Counted from the first letter of the stretch, positions 8,507-16,912 are shown. The stretch: DNA of 64,000 bases from Microbispora catharanthi (GCF_006334915.2 NZ_VDMA02000005.1:372001-436000), one strand, 5' to 3'. The notes: generated by a model from the sequence alone, not told the origin. Numbers and translations are program-made.

Positions 8507-9541
8507 TCAGGAGGCCAGCTCGCGGATCTTCTCGATGAGCTTGACGCGCTCCTCGTGGGTGCGGGCCATGGGCGCGACGTTGAGCGTGGTGACCCCGGCC
8601 TCGCGCAGCGCGGCGAGCCGCTCCCTGATGTGCCCCTCCGAGCCGACCAGGGACATGCGCTCCAGCAGGTCCCTGGGCACGAGCGCCTCGGCCTCCTTCT
8701 TCCTGCCCTCCAGGTAGAGGTCCTGGATCTGCTCGGCCTCCTTCTCGTAGCCGTAGCGGCGGGCCAGGTCGTTGTAGAAGTTCCTGCCCTTGGCGCCCAT
8801 GCCGCCGATGTAGAGGGCGGCCATGGAACGGCCCAGCTCCAGCACGTCGTCGACGTCGTCGCCGATCGCCAGCATGGCCTGGGCGATCACGTCCAGCTCG
8901 CCGAGCGCGGGGTCCCGGCGCTCCCGCCCGGCGGCGAGGGACGCTCCCCACACGTCGCCGGCCTTCTCGGGCACGAAGAAGATGGGCTCCCAGCCCTCCG
9001 CCAGCTCGGCGGCCAGCTGCACGTTCTTCGGCCCGATGGCCGCGATCACGATCGGGATGCGCTCGCGCACCGGGTGGTTGATCAGCTTGAGCGGCTTGCC
9101 GAGGCCGGTGCCGCCCTCCAGGGGCAGCGTGTAGTGCTTGCCCGCGTACTGCAGCCGCTCGCGCCGCCACACCGTGCGGCAGATCTCGATGACCTCGCGG
9201 GTGCGGCCGAGCGGCGCGGTGTACGGCACGCCGTGGAATCCCTCGATGACCTGCGGGCCCGACGTGCCGATGCCGAGCGTGAACCGCCCGTCGGAGACGT
9301 AGTCGAGACCGGCGGCCGTCATGGCCAGCAGGGCCGGCGTGCGGGAGTAGATCGGCAGGATGCCCGAGGCGATCTGCAGCCGCTCGGTCCTCGCCGCGAT
9401 GTAACCGAGCTGGCTGACGGCGTCGAAGCTGTACGCCTCGGCCACGAACACGATGTCGAGACCGGCCTTCTCGTAGTCGGCCAGCTCGGCGACGGTCTCC
9501 TTGAAGCCCCCCGAGTAGTTGAGGGCCATCCCGATCCGCAT
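8507..9541 (-). CDS. LLM-class (F420-dependent type) oxidoreductase
   Basis: A luciferase-like TIM-barrel protein of 344 aa. Typical motifs are MRIGMALNYSGG at the start, GLDIVFVAEAYSFDA, RTERLQIASGILPIYSRTP, and GRFTLGIGTSGPQVIEGFHG. The family uses F420 (or FMN) to oxidise or reduce small molecules; the substrate is unknown. The ATG at 9539-9541 is chosen because GGAAGGA lies 8 bases upstream; an in-frame ATG 21 bp earlier has no SD. It appears monocistronic, on the minus strand after a methyltransferase gene. Confidence 0.88.
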   Translation of the reverse strand: MRIGMALNYSGGFKETVAELADYEKAGLDIVFVAEAYSFDAVSQLGYIAARTERLQIASGILPIYSRTPALLAMTAAGLDYVSDGRFTLGIGTSGPQVIEGFHGVPYTAPLGRTREVIEICRTVWRRERLQYAGKHYTLPLEGGTGLGKPLKLINHPVRERIPIVIAAIGPKNVQLAAELAEGWEPIFFVPEKAGDVWGASLAAGRERRDPALGELDVIAQAMLAIGDDVDDVLELGRSMAALYIGGMGAKGRNFYNDLARRYGYEKEAEQIQDLYLEGRKKEAEALVPRDLLERMSLVGSEGHIRERLAALREAGVTTLNVAPMARTHEERVKLIEKIRELAS

Positions 9542-9636
9542 CCGCTTCGTCCTTCCGCGCATGAACCCGCCAGTAACCGAATGATGTTCCGTATTCGGAC
9601 CCCAAGGCTAGTGGCGCGGACCGGGCATGACCACCG

Positions 9637-10437
9637 TCAGGGTCGGCGGCCGACGCCTCCGAGCACCGGCAGGAAGCCGCCGCGCAGCGGCAGCGCGTCG
9701 AGCTCGGGGCGCCACTCGTTCAGCGGGACCGGCCCGGGCTCGACCATGTCGAACCCGTCGAAGAACCGGATGATCCGCGCCGCCGGCCTGGCCTCGAAGG
9801 GCGCGTTGGCCCTGCCGTACACGCCGCCCGCCGCGGCCATCGCCTCCTGGACGAGGTCGGAGCAGACGTGCGAGATGACGATGTGACTCCCGGAGGGGAG
9901 CAGTTCGCGGTAGGCCGCCACGATCCCCTCCGGGTCCTCCTCGTCCGGCACGAAGTGGAGGCAGGCCACCAGCAGCAGCGCGACGGGCCGGTCGAAGGTG
10001 AGACCGCTCGCCGACGCCGCGGCGACGATCTCCTCGGGCCTGCGCAGGTCGCCCTCCAGGAAGCGCACCCGCGGATCGCCTTCCAGCAGCGCCCGCGCGT
10101 GCGCCGCCACCACCGCGTCGTTGTCCACGTACGTCACGAGCGAGTCGGGGGCCTCCTCCAGCGCGATCTCGTGGACGTTGCCCTGCGTCGGAAGGCCGGC
10201 GCCGAGGTCGAGGAACCGGCGGATGCCGCACTCGGCCGCAAGGTAGCGCACGGCCCGGCCGAGGAACGCGCGGTTCTCCCGCACGGCCTCCCGTACGTGC
10301 CCCTCGGACAGCTCGATGATCCGCTCGGCCGCCGCCCGGTCGGCCGGGAAGTGGTTCTTGCCGCCCAGGTAGTAGTCGTACATGCGGGCGACGTTGGGCT
10401 GAGTGACGTCGAACCCGCCGGGCGCCTGCTCCGTCAT
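9637..10437 (-). CDS. S-adenosyl methyltransferase, PF04672 type
   Basis: A 266-aa member of a methyltransferase family heavily expanded in filamentous actinomycetes. It opens with the signature NVARMYDYYLGGKNHFPAD, followed by the SAM-binding FLDLGAGLPTQGNVHEIA and VTYVDNDAVVAAHARALL. The C-terminal part carries RIIRFFDGFDMVEPGPV. GGGGAG precedes the ATG by 7 bases. The physiological substrate of this family is not established. Confidence 0.9.
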   Translation of the reverse strand: MTEQAPGGFDVTQPNVARMYDYYLGGKNHFPADRAAAERIIELSEGHVREAVRENRAFLGRAVRYLAAECGIRRFLDLGAGLPTQGNVHEIALEEAPDSLVTYVDNDAVVAAHARALLEGDPRVRFLEGDLRRPEEIVAAASASGLTFDRPVALLLVACLHFVPDEEDPEGIVAAYRELLPSGSHIVISHVCSDLVQEAMAAAGGVYGRANAPFEARPAARIIRFFDGFDMVEPGPVPLNEWRPELDALPLRGGFLPVLGGVGRRP

Positions 10438-10514
10438 GACGCGCTCCCCGTTCGGCCGGACTGCTCTTCGCGATCATTGTGATGGAGCTCACCAAGGGCG
10501 GCGAATCGGACGAA

Positions 10515-11090
10515 TCACCTCTTCTTCAGTCGGCGCAGGTCAGCCGGGGTGTCGACGTCCGCGGGGTCGCCCACGTCATCACAGGGCACGGCCGTGACCA
10601 GTTCGGGGTGCGCGCGCAGGAAGGGCCGCGCCCCCACGTCGCCCTCGGCGAGCGCGGCCACCTCCGCCAGGTGCTCGCGGGCGATGAGCACCGGGTTGCG
10701 CGGCGCCCCGCCGTACGCCGCGACGGCGACGCGGGCGCCGGCCTCGAACGCCGCGACCAGCCGGCGCACCGCCTCGGGCCGCACCAGCGGCTGGTCGGCC
10801 AGCGCGATCACCACCGCGGGGGCGGCCGGCGGGAGCGCGCGCAGCCCGGCCCGCAGCGACGACCCCATGCCGGACGCCCAGCCGGGATTGCGCACGACGA
10901 CCGCGCCGGCGACCGGCACGTCGGCGGCCCCGACGACGATCAGCACCGGCCGGCACCCGCCCTCGGCGAGCAGCCGCACCCCGCGGTCGGCCAGCCGCTC
11001 GCCCTCGAACTCCACCAGCGCCTTCGGCCCGCCGAACCGGCTGCCGCCTCCGGCGGCCAGCAGCAGCCCGGCGACCGCCGCACCGCTCAC
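10515..11090 (-). CDS. MobA-like nucleotidyltransferase (molybdenum cofactor cytidylyl/guanylyltransferase type)
   Basis: A 191-aa protein with the nucleotide-binding signature VAGLLLAAGGGSRFGGPKALVEF at the N terminus, the family pattern GGxxxRMGxxK. ALADQPLVRPEA supplies the metal-binding DxP segment. It is the MocA/MobA-like type that attaches CMP or GMP to molybdopterin. The start is a GTG (11088-11090) whose GTGA overlaps the XdhC stop codon, so it is the last gene of the CoxD-CoxE-XdhC-MobA operon. Together they suggest maturation of a xanthine-oxidase-family molybdo-hydroxylase, although no such hydroxylase is encoded in the window. Confidence 0.88.
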   Translation of the reverse strand: MSGAAVAGLLLAAGGGSRFGGPKALVEFEGERLADRGVRLLAEGGCRPVLIVVGAADVPVAGAVVVRNPGWASGMGSSLRAGLRALPPAAPAVVIALADQPLVRPEAVRRLVAAFEAGARVAVAAYGGAPRNPVLIAREHLAEVAALAEGDVGARPFLRAHPELVTAVPCDDVGDPADVDTPADLRRLKKR

Positions 11091-12187
11091 CGCGACTCGC
11101 CGTGGATGCGTCCCGACGTCTCGGTGAGCGGCCTGCCGCTGCCGCCCCAGCGCAGCTGGATCAGCTCGGCCGCGATCGACACGGCCGTCTCCTCCGGCGT
11201 GCGCGCCCCGAGGTCGAGCCCGATCGGCGACCTCAGCCGGGCCAGTTCGTCCTCGGTCAGGCCGGCCTCGCGCAGCCGGGCCAGCCGGTCCGCGTGCGTG
11301 CGCCGCGACCCCATGGCCCCGACGTACGTCGCGGGGGTGCGCAGGGCCACCTCCAGCAGCGGCACGTCGAACTTCGGGTCGTGGGTGAGCACGCAGATCG
11401 CGGTGCGCTCGTCGACCTCGGCGGCGGCCAGGTAGTCGTGCGGCCAGGCCACCACGACCTCGTCGGCCTCGGGGAACCGCTTGGCCGTGGCGAAGACCGG
11501 CCGCGCGTCGCACACCACCACGTGGTAGCCGAGGAAGCGGCCGATCCGCGCGACGGCCGCGGCGAAGTCGATCGCGCCGAAGACCAGCATGCGCGGCGGC
11601 GGCGCGAACGACTGCACGAACACCCGCAGGTCGTCCAGCCGCCGCTCGCCCTCGGGGCCGTAGCGCCGCACGCCGGTCAGGCCCTGCGCGAGCATGCCGC
11701 GCACGTCGTCGTCCACCGCGTCGTCGAGCCGGGCCGAGCCGAGCGAGCCCGCCGCCCGGTCCGGCCAGACCACGCGGCGGGCCCCCACGCGACCGGGGCC
11801 CGCGACGATCGTGGCCACCGCGACCGGACGCCGCGCGGCGACGTCCGCGGCGACCTCCCCCAGCTGCGGATAGTCCTCCTTCGAGACCGGCTCCACGAAC
11901 ACGTCGATGATCCCGCCGCAGGTCAGGCCGACCGCGAAGGCGTCGTCGTCGCTCACGCCGTACCGCTGCAGCACCGGCGTCCCGGTGGCGACGACCTGCG
12001 CGGCGAGCTCGTACACCGCTCCCTCGACGCAGCCGCCCGACACGCTGCCGGCCGCCTCGCCGTCGAGGACCGCCATGGCCGCCCCCGGCGGGCGCGGCGC
12101 GCTGCGGAAGGTGCCGACGACGGTGGCGAGGCCGAACCGCCGCCCCTGCTCCCACCAGCGCAGCACCTGGTCCAGCACGTCACGCAT
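11087..12187 (-). CDS. XdhC/CoxF-family molybdenum cofactor insertion protein
   Basis: This 366-aa protein has the XdhC N-terminal domain (VVGTFRSAPRPPGAAMAV, then SGGCVEGAVYELA and GLTCGGIIDVFVEP with conserved Cys). A C-terminal Rossmann domain contains VFGAIDFAAAVARIGRFLGY and YVGAMGSRRTHADRL. XdhC binds Mo cofactor, promotes its sulfuration and inserts it into xanthine dehydrogenase/CO dehydrogenase-type enzymes. A very strong SD (GGAGAGGAGGGG) precedes the ATG. The start overlaps the CoxE stop by 8 bases and the end overlaps the MobA-like gene by 4. Confidence 0.92.
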   Translation of the reverse strand: MRDVLDQVLRWWEQGRRFGLATVVGTFRSAPRPPGAAMAVLDGEAAGSVSGGCVEGAVYELAAQVVATGTPVLQRYGVSDDDAFAVGLTCGGIIDVFVEPVSKEDYPQLGEVAADVAARRPVAVATIVAGPGRVGARRVVWPDRAAGSLGSARLDDAVDDDVRGMLAQGLTGVRRYGPEGERRLDDLRVFVQSFAPPPRMLVFGAIDFAAAVARIGRFLGYHVVVCDARPVFATAKRFPEADEVVVAWPHDYLAAAEVDERTAICVLTHDPKFDVPLLEVALRTPATYVGAMGSRRTHADRLARLREAGLTEDELARLRSPIGLDLGARTPEETAVSIAAELIQLRWGGSGRPLTETSGRIHGESR

Positions 12188-13379
12188 CGGCCCCTCCTCT
12201 CCTCACTGCCCGCGCGGGCCGGTCGCCGGCCAGCAGCGCGGCCAGGTCCTCGTACGCGGCCAGGCTGTGCCCGGCGACGAAGTCCGTGACGTACGGCAGC
12301 GCCGCGCGGATGCCCGCGGTCAGCGGCCGGTACGCCGGGTCGCCCTTGTGCGGGTTGACCCACACGACGCGGCGGGCGAGCCGGGACAGCCGGGCCATCT
12401 GCGCACCCAGCAGGTCGGCCTGGCCCCGCTCCCACCCGTCGGAGGCGATCACGACGATCGCGCCCCGGGGATCGGGCAGGCGCAGCAGCGCCCGCACCTC
12501 CTCGCCCAGCCGGGTGCCACCGCTCCAGTCGGGGATGGCCGCCGAGCACTCGTCCATGGCGAGGCCGGGGTCGCGGTGGCGCAGCGCGGCGGTGATCCTG
12601 GTGAGCCGGGTTCCCACGCTGAACACCTCGGTCGCCCCCGGCTCCGCGCGCACCAGCGCGTGGGCGAAGCGCAGCAGCGTGTCGGCGTAGGCGGCCATCG
12701 AGCCGCTGACGTCCACGAGCATGACGACCCGCCGCGGGCGGTGCGTGCGCACGCGGCGGCGCAGCCGGGCCGGTTCCCCGCCGTGCCGCAGGATCTCCCT
12801 GACCGTGCGCCGCGCGTCGGTCGCGCCGCCGTGGGGCGCCGGGCGGTAGCGCCGCGCCCTGCGCGGCTGCCGCGTGCCGCGCAGCAGCGCGAGCAGGCGG
12901 TGCACCTCCCGCCGCTCGGCCTCGCTCATCCGCGCCACGTCCCGGTGCCGCAGCACCTCGATCTCGCTCGCCGCGGCCGGGGGCGCGCCCGGCTCGCCCG
13001 CCGGTTCCGGCTCCCCGCCGCCGTACGGCGCCGCCACCGGGCGGGTCACGGACACGGCCGTCGCGCGCACGCGGCGCGGTGCGCGGAAGGCGGCGGAGAA
13101 GTAGGCCGCGAAGCAGCGGTCGTAGCGGGGCAGGTCGTCGGGCCCGGCGCACAGGGTGAGACGGCCCGCCCAGTAGACGTTCCGCCCATCGGCGGCGTCG
13201 AGGTGGCCGAGCGCCGCGAGGAAGCTCTGGGTGCGATGGTGGTCGGCCGCGACCCCCGCCGCCCGCAGCGTCCGGGCGAACCCGGTCAGCACCGCGACAG
13301 GTTCGGGACCGGGCGACGCGAGCAGGCCCGGGTGGTGGCCGCCCCCGCCCCGGCCGGTCACGGCGGCATCGTCAGCCAC
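12180..13379 (-). CDS. CoxE-like VWA domain protein
   Basis: About 399 aa. The C-terminal half is a von Willebrand A domain with a complete MIDAS motif (VVMLVDVSGSMAAY), then VFSVGTRLTRITAAL and IVVIASDGWERGQADLL. The N-terminal half is helical and Arg-rich, as in CoxE. With the MoxR/CoxD ATPase it forms a pair known from CO dehydrogenase clusters, where the two help assemble the Mo-Cu site. The start is taken as the GTG at 13377-13379, overlapping the MoxR gene by 8 bases; a GTG at 13361 is also possible because neither has a strong SD. Confidence 0.88.
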   Translation of the reverse strand: MADDAAVTGRGGGGHHPGLLASPGPEPVAVLTGFARTLRAAGVAADHHRTQSFLAALGHLDAADGRNVYWAGRLTLCAGPDDLPRYDRCFAAYFSAAFRAPRRVRATAVSVTRPVAAPYGGGEPEPAGEPGAPPAAASEIEVLRHRDVARMSEAERREVHRLLALLRGTRQPRRARRYRPAPHGGATDARRTVREILRHGGEPARLRRRVRTHRPRRVVMLVDVSGSMAAYADTLLRFAHALVRAEPGATEVFSVGTRLTRITAALRHRDPGLAMDECSAAIPDWSGGTRLGEEVRALLRLPDPRGAIVVIASDGWERGQADLLGAQMARLSRLARRVVWVNPHKGDPAYRPLTAGIRAALPYVTDFVAGHSLAAYEDLAALLAGDRPARAVRRGGADA

Positions 13380-14274
13380 GGCCGCCGTCCGGTGTGAGCA
13401 GCCCCCGGGCCCGGACGCTCTCCTGGTCCTCCCGGTGCTTGAGCACCGCGCCCAGCGTGGCGGCGGCCAGGGCCGGATCGAGCTCCACCGCACCGAGCGT
13501 GAGCAGCGCCTCGGTCCAGTCGAGGGTTTCGGCGATGCCCGGCGGCTTGACCAGGCCGGCCTCGCGCATCCGGCCCGCCGTCCGCGCCACGTCGGCCGCG
13601 AGCCGCTCCGCGCATCCGGGCAGGCGCCGACGCAGGATCGCCACCTCCCGATCGAACCCCGGGTGCTCCAGCCAGTGGTACAGGCAGCGCCGTTTGAGCG
13701 CGTCGTGCACCTCGCGGGTCCTGTTGGAGGTCAGGACGACGACCGGCGGGCTCGCCGCGCTGATCGTCCCGATCTCCGGCACCGAGATCGTGAAGTCGGA
13801 CAGCACCTCGAGCAGGAACGCCTCGAACTCGTCGTCGGCCCGGTCGATCTCGTCCACGAGCAGCACGCTGGGCTGCGTCTCCAGGGCCCGCAGCAGCGGC
13901 CTGGCGATGAGGAACCGCCGGTCGTAGATCTCGCCCTCGAGCGCGGCGACGTCGGCCACGCCGGCCGCCTCGGCCGCCTTGAGATGCAGGAGCTGACGCG
14001 GGAAGTCCCAGTCGTACATGGCCTGCGCCGCGTCGAGCCCCTCGTGGCACTGCAGCCTGATCAGCGGCGCGTCCAGGATCGCCGCCAGCGTTTTGGCCAG
14101 CTCGGTCTTGCCGACGCCCGCCTCGCCTTCCAGGAACAGCGGCCGGCCCATCTTCAGGGCGAGGTAGGCCGCGGTCGTCACGCCCTCGTCGGCCAGGTAG
14201 TCGTGGTGGTCGAGCAGCTCCGCCAGCCTCGCCGGCGCGTCGATGTCCGAGATCGTGGTCGTCCGCCGCAGCAC
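13372..14274 (-). CDS. MoxR/CoxD-type AAA+ ATPase
   Basis: A 300-aa AAA+ protein. Walker A is GEAGVGKTE (about residues 50-58), Walker B is VLLVDEIDRAD (about 137-147), and sensor 1 is VVLTSNRTREV. The position directly upstream of a CoxE-like VWA gene and XdhC identifies it as the CoxD-like partner in a molybdo-hydroxylase maturation set rather than the DUF58-linked MoxR. The GTG start (14272-14274) has no obvious SD, so the start is somewhat uncertain. It is the first gene of the four-gene operon. Confidence 0.9.
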   Translation of the reverse strand: MLRRTTTISDIDAPARLAELLDHHDYLADEGVTTAAYLALKMGRPLFLEGEAGVGKTELAKTLAAILDAPLIRLQCHEGLDAAQAMYDWDFPRQLLHLKAAEAAGVADVAALEGEIYDRRFLIARPLLRALETQPSVLLVDEIDRADDEFEAFLLEVLSDFTISVPEIGTISAASPPVVVLTSNRTREVHDALKRRCLYHWLEHPGFDREVAILRRRLPGCAERLAADVARTAGRMREAGLVKPPGIAETLDWTEALLTLGAVELDPALAAATLGAVLKHREDQESVRARGLLTPDGGRG

Positions 14275-14361
14275 ACGGACAGGCTACGTGGCGGGCGTTC
14301 CGCGAGGCTCTGGCCGAATCCGCCAAAGCCGGGCCTGTCACACGGCGCCGCGTCGCCACGA

Positions 14362-14703
14362 TCACACAGATCCGCCCGGGTCCTCCTCCGCGGTCGTGCC
14401 GAGCACGGCGTCCAGCAGGCCGGGGAAGCGGTCGTCCAGGTCCTCCCTGCGCAGGCTCACGTACCGCTGCCGGCCCTCCGGCACGTTGCGGACGACACCG
14501 GCCTCGCGAAGGGTCTTCAGGTGGTGCGACAGCGTCGACTTCGGCACCTCTCCACCGGTGGGCTGGCACGCCGCCACCTCCAGCGGGCCCTGCGCCAGCC
14601 GGCGTACGAGCGCCAGCCGCGAGGGGTCGCTGAGCGCGAACAGCACGTCGGTCAGCACCAGGCTCGCGGCGTCGGGGTGCGGTAGGTCCCGGGCTCCAGG
14701 CAT
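14362..14703 (-). CDS. ArsR-family winged-helix regulator
   Basis: A 113-aa ArsR/SmtB-type repressor. ALSDPSRLALVRRLAQGPLE is followed by the recognition helix in PKSTLSHHLKTLREAG and the wing VPEGRQRYVSL. No CxC metal site of the ArsR or SmtB type is visible, so it is probably not a classical metal sensor. It is divergent from an MFS exporter gene across a short region containing an exact palindrome, so it likely represses both. There is no SD upstream of the ATG, and a TATTAT box ends 6 bases before it, which fits a leaderless transcript. Confidence 0.88.
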   Translation of the reverse strand: MPGARDLPHPDAASLVLTDVLFALSDPSRLALVRRLAQGPLEVAACQPTGGEVPKSTLSHHLKTLREAGVVRNVPEGRQRYVSLRREDLDDRFPGLLDAVLGTTAEEDPGGSV

Positions 14704-14707
14704 GGTT

Positions 14708-14727
14708 CGATAATAGTTGAACTATCG
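14708..14727. promoter_or_regulatory. Probable ArsR operator
   Basis: The core atagtt-g-aactat (14713-14725) is an exact inverted repeat, extended outward as cgata/tatcg. It covers the presumed -10 of the arsR-like gene just 5' of its ATG and lies in the gap shared with the divergent MFS gene, as expected for an autoregulatory ArsR site. Confidence 0.6.
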
Positions 14728-14749
14728 GGCGCTCCGTCGTACGGTGTGA

Positions 14750-14771
14750 CGGTTCGAGAATTTTGGAACCG
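14750..14771. promoter_or_regulatory. Second inverted repeat in the arsR/MFS intergenic region
   Basis: cggttc (14750-14755) and gaaccg (14766-14771) are separated by an AT-rich 10-base spacer. It lies just before the MFS ribosome-binding site and could be a second operator or part of the MFS leader. Confidence 0.35.
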
Positions 14772-14791
14772 TGAACGATGGGAGTGCCGAG

Positions 14792-16129
14792 ATGACGAAC
14801 TCGGGGGGCTGCGCTCCGTCCGCGAACACCCTGGAGGCGGACCCGCGGGCGCCGGGCCGCGCGGCCGGACGGCGAGACCACGCGGCCGGACGGCGGGACG
14901 GCCCGGCAGGGACGGCGGCGCGCGGCCGGATCTCCCGCGCGGCCGGGTTCTGGCTGCTCGCCGGGACCCTGGTGGCGTTCATGGCCGCATCGAGCACCCC
15001 CTCCCCTCTCTACGTGCTCTACCAGCAGCGCTGGGGGTTCTCGGCGGCCACGCTGACCGCCGTGTTCGCGGTCTACGCCCTGGCGTTGCTGATCGCGCTG
15101 CTCACCGTGGGCGAGCTGTCCGACCACGTCGGCCGGCGGCCCGTGCTGATCGCGGCCCTGCTGGCCGAGGCCGGCGCCATGGTCGCGTTCCTGACGGCGG
15201 ACGGCGTCGGGCCGCTGCTGCTGGCCAGGGCGGTGCAGGGCCTCGCCACCGGCGCGGCGACGGGCGCGATCAGCGCCGGCCTGGTGGACCTGCAGCCGGG
15301 GTCCCGCCGCGTCCGTCAGCTGGGCGCGCTGGTGAACAGCGCCGCGCCGAGCGGCGGCCTGGCGGCGGGAGCGCTCGGCGCCGGGTTGTTCGTGCGCTAC
15401 ACGACCACGCCGACGACGTCGGTCTTCGTCCTGCTCACGGCCGTCTTCGTGGTGCTGGCGGCCGCGATGGCGCTGCTGCCGGAGCCGGTCGCGCCCCGTC
15501 CCGGCCGGGGCCGGGACGCGCTCGTCTCGCTGCGCCCGCGTGCGGGCGTGCCGCGGCACGCCCGCAGCGCGTTCACGGCGGCCGCGCCCTGCCTGGTCGC
15601 CACGTGGGCCATGGGCGGGCTCTACCTGTCGCTCGGCGGCTCGCTGACCGCGGGCGTCCTGCGCATTTCCGACCACCTGGTCGGCGGGCTCGTCGTCGCC
15701 GCGCTCACCGCCGCGGGCGCCGTGGCGTCGGTGACCGTACGCGACAGGGCCGCGGGGCGGGTCATGGCGGGCGGGTCGCTGATGCTCGCCGCCGGCACCG
15801 GCCTGACCCTGGCGGCGCTCGCCGCCGCCTCCGCGCCGCTGTTCTTCGCCGGGGCGGTCGTCGCGGGCTGCGGGTTCGGCAGCGCCTTCCTCGGCGCGCT
15901 CCGCTCACTCGCGACGCTGGCCGGTCCGGCCGAGCGGGCCGCGCTGTTCGCCTCCGTCTACGTCGTCAGCTACCTCGCCTTCAGCGTCCCCGCGCTGGTG
16001 GCGGGGCTCGCGGTCTCGTCGCTCGGCCTGCGGGCCACGGCCACCGTGTACGGCTGCGGGGTCGTCGTCCTGGCCCTCCTCGCGGCGGTCCTGGGCCTCG
16101 TCCGCGAGCGTGCGGCCCGCCCGGCCTGA
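14792..16129 (+). CDS. MFS transporter (drug/metabolite exporter)
   Basis: A 445-aa protein with about 12 hydrophobic helices. The loop 2-3 motif reads GELSDHVGRRPVLIAALL, the MFS signature. A cytoplasmic N-terminal tail of about 50 residues is rich in Arg, Gly and Ala and contains a short repeat (AAGRRD). The start is the ATG at 14792, preceded by GGGAG at 7-base spacing; an upstream GTG (14771) lies inside a palindrome and is less likely. It is divergent from an ArsR-type regulator, which probably controls it. The substrate is unknown. Confidence 0.88.
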   Translation: MTNSGGCAPSANTLEADPRAPGRAAGRRDHAAGRRDGPAGTAARGRISRAAGFWLLAGTLVAFMAASSTPSPLYVLYQQRWGFSAATLTAVFAVYALALLIALLTVGELSDHVGRRPVLIAALLAEAGAMVAFLTADGVGPLLLARAVQGLATGAATGAISAGLVDLQPGSRRVRQLGALVNSAAPSGGLAAGALGAGLFVRYTTTPTTSVFVLLTAVFVVLAAAMALLPEPVAPRPGRGRDALVSLRPRAGVPRHARSAFTAAAPCLVATWAMGGLYLSLGGSLTAGVLRISDHLVGGLVVAALTAAGAVASVTVRDRAAGRVMAGGSLMLAAGTGLTLAALAAASAPLFFAGAVVAGCGFGSAFLGALRSLATLAGPAERAALFASVYVVSYLAFSVPALVAGLAVSSLGLRATATVYGCGVVVLALLAAVLGLVRERAARPA

Positions 16130-16163
16130 AGAAACGCCGCCTGGGGCGCTTAGGGTTCGGCAC

Positions 16164-16778
16164 ATGACCGACGATCGGAGCCTGCCCCGGCCCGGCTGCC
16201 TCACCGGCTCGCCGGCCGGGCGGGCGCTCGCCGCCGAGCTGGAGGCCCGCTGGGCGCAGGCGCACCGGCGCTACCACACCACGTCCCATCTGCGGGCGGT
16301 CCTGGCCGCGATCGAGCCGCTCGCCGCCCAGGCCGGGGACGCCGACGCCGTACGGCTGGCCGCGTGGTTCCACGACGCCGTCTACGACGGGCGGCCGGGA
16401 TGGGACGAGGAACGCAGCGCCCAGCTCGCGCAGGCCCGGCTGACCGCCTGCGGTTTGCCCGCGGAGCGGGTGCGCGAGGTGGCCCGGCTCGTGCGGCTGA
16501 CGGCGGGGCACACCTACGAGCCCGGCGACATGAACGCGGCCGTCCTGTGCGACGCCGATCTGGCGATCCTCGCGGCACCGCCCGGCGCCTACGAGGCGTA
16601 CACGAGGGCCGTACGCGAGGAGTACCGGCACGTGCCGGACGCGGCCTTCAGGGCCGGACGGGCCGGGGTGCTGCGGGAGTTGCTCGGCAAGCCCCGCCTG
16701 TTCGGCACTCCCGTGGGCCGGGACCTGTGGGAGCTGCGGGCACGCGAGAACATCGCCGCCGAGCTGGCCGGCCTCTGA
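16164..16778 (+). CDS. HD-superfamily phosphohydrolase-like protein (COG4339 type)
   Basis: A 204-aa protein. Near the N terminus is RYHTTSHL, and WFHDAVYDGRPGWDEE supplies the HD metal-binding pair, with further candidate ligands in LTAGHTYEPG and LCDADLAIL. This matches the predicted metal-dependent HD-domain phosphohydrolase family, whose members have no firmly known substrate. The ATG at 16164 is preceded by TAGGG. It starts 34 bp after the MFS gene and may be cotranscribed with it. Its stop codon sits inside a 16-bp tandem repeat. Confidence 0.85.
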   Translation: MTDDRSLPRPGCLTGSPAGRALAAELEARWAQAHRRYHTTSHLRAVLAAIEPLAAQAGDADAVRLAAWFHDAVYDGRPGWDEERSAQLAQARLTACGLPAERVREVARLVRLTAGHTYEPGDMNAAVLCDADLAILAAPPGAYEAYTRAVREEYRHVPDAAFRAGRAGVLRELLGKPRLFGTPVGRDLWELRARENIAAELAGL

Positions 16779-16818
16779 GATGCCCTGCCTCTGAGATGCT
16801 CGGCCTCTGAAATGCATA
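16771..16818 (+). repeat. 16-bp tandem repeat (3 copies) spanning the HD-gene stop codon
   Basis: Units start at 16771, 16787 and 16803; each begins gcctctga(g/a)atgc. The TGAs fall at 16776 (the real stop), 16792 and 16808, which are three different reading frames. The architecture is the same as at the end of the TgpA gene, but with an unrelated unit sequence. Confidence 0.9.
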
Positions 16819-16865
16819 GCGCTCGGCGCGGGCCGCACCGTTCGGTTCGAGCCCGGGGACGTCAC

Positions 16866-16888
16866 GGGCGACTGTCCGTCGGTCGCCC
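16866..16888. terminator. Hairpin between convergent HD and DUF4031 genes
   Basis: gggcgac (16866-16872) pairs exactly with gtcgccc (16882-16888) around a 9-base loop, in the gap between two convergent genes. Confidence 0.5.
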
Positions 16889-16912
16889 GATCGCCCGCCT
16901 TTACGATGTAGA

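Noticed and set aside
9542-9562. Upstream ATG (9562) as start of the F420-type oxidoreductase
   Set aside because: It adds seven residues outside the family N terminus and lacks an SD, while the ATG at 9541 has GGAAGGA at good spacing.
8252-9886. Long open frame on the plus strand opposite the peptidase, oxidoreductase and methyltransferase genes
   Set aside because: It is an antisense shadow of GC-rich coding sequence; the product is repetitive in Arg, Gly, Asp and Leu, matches no family and crosses three well-supported genes. The same applies to similar frames opposite priA, carB and rsmB.
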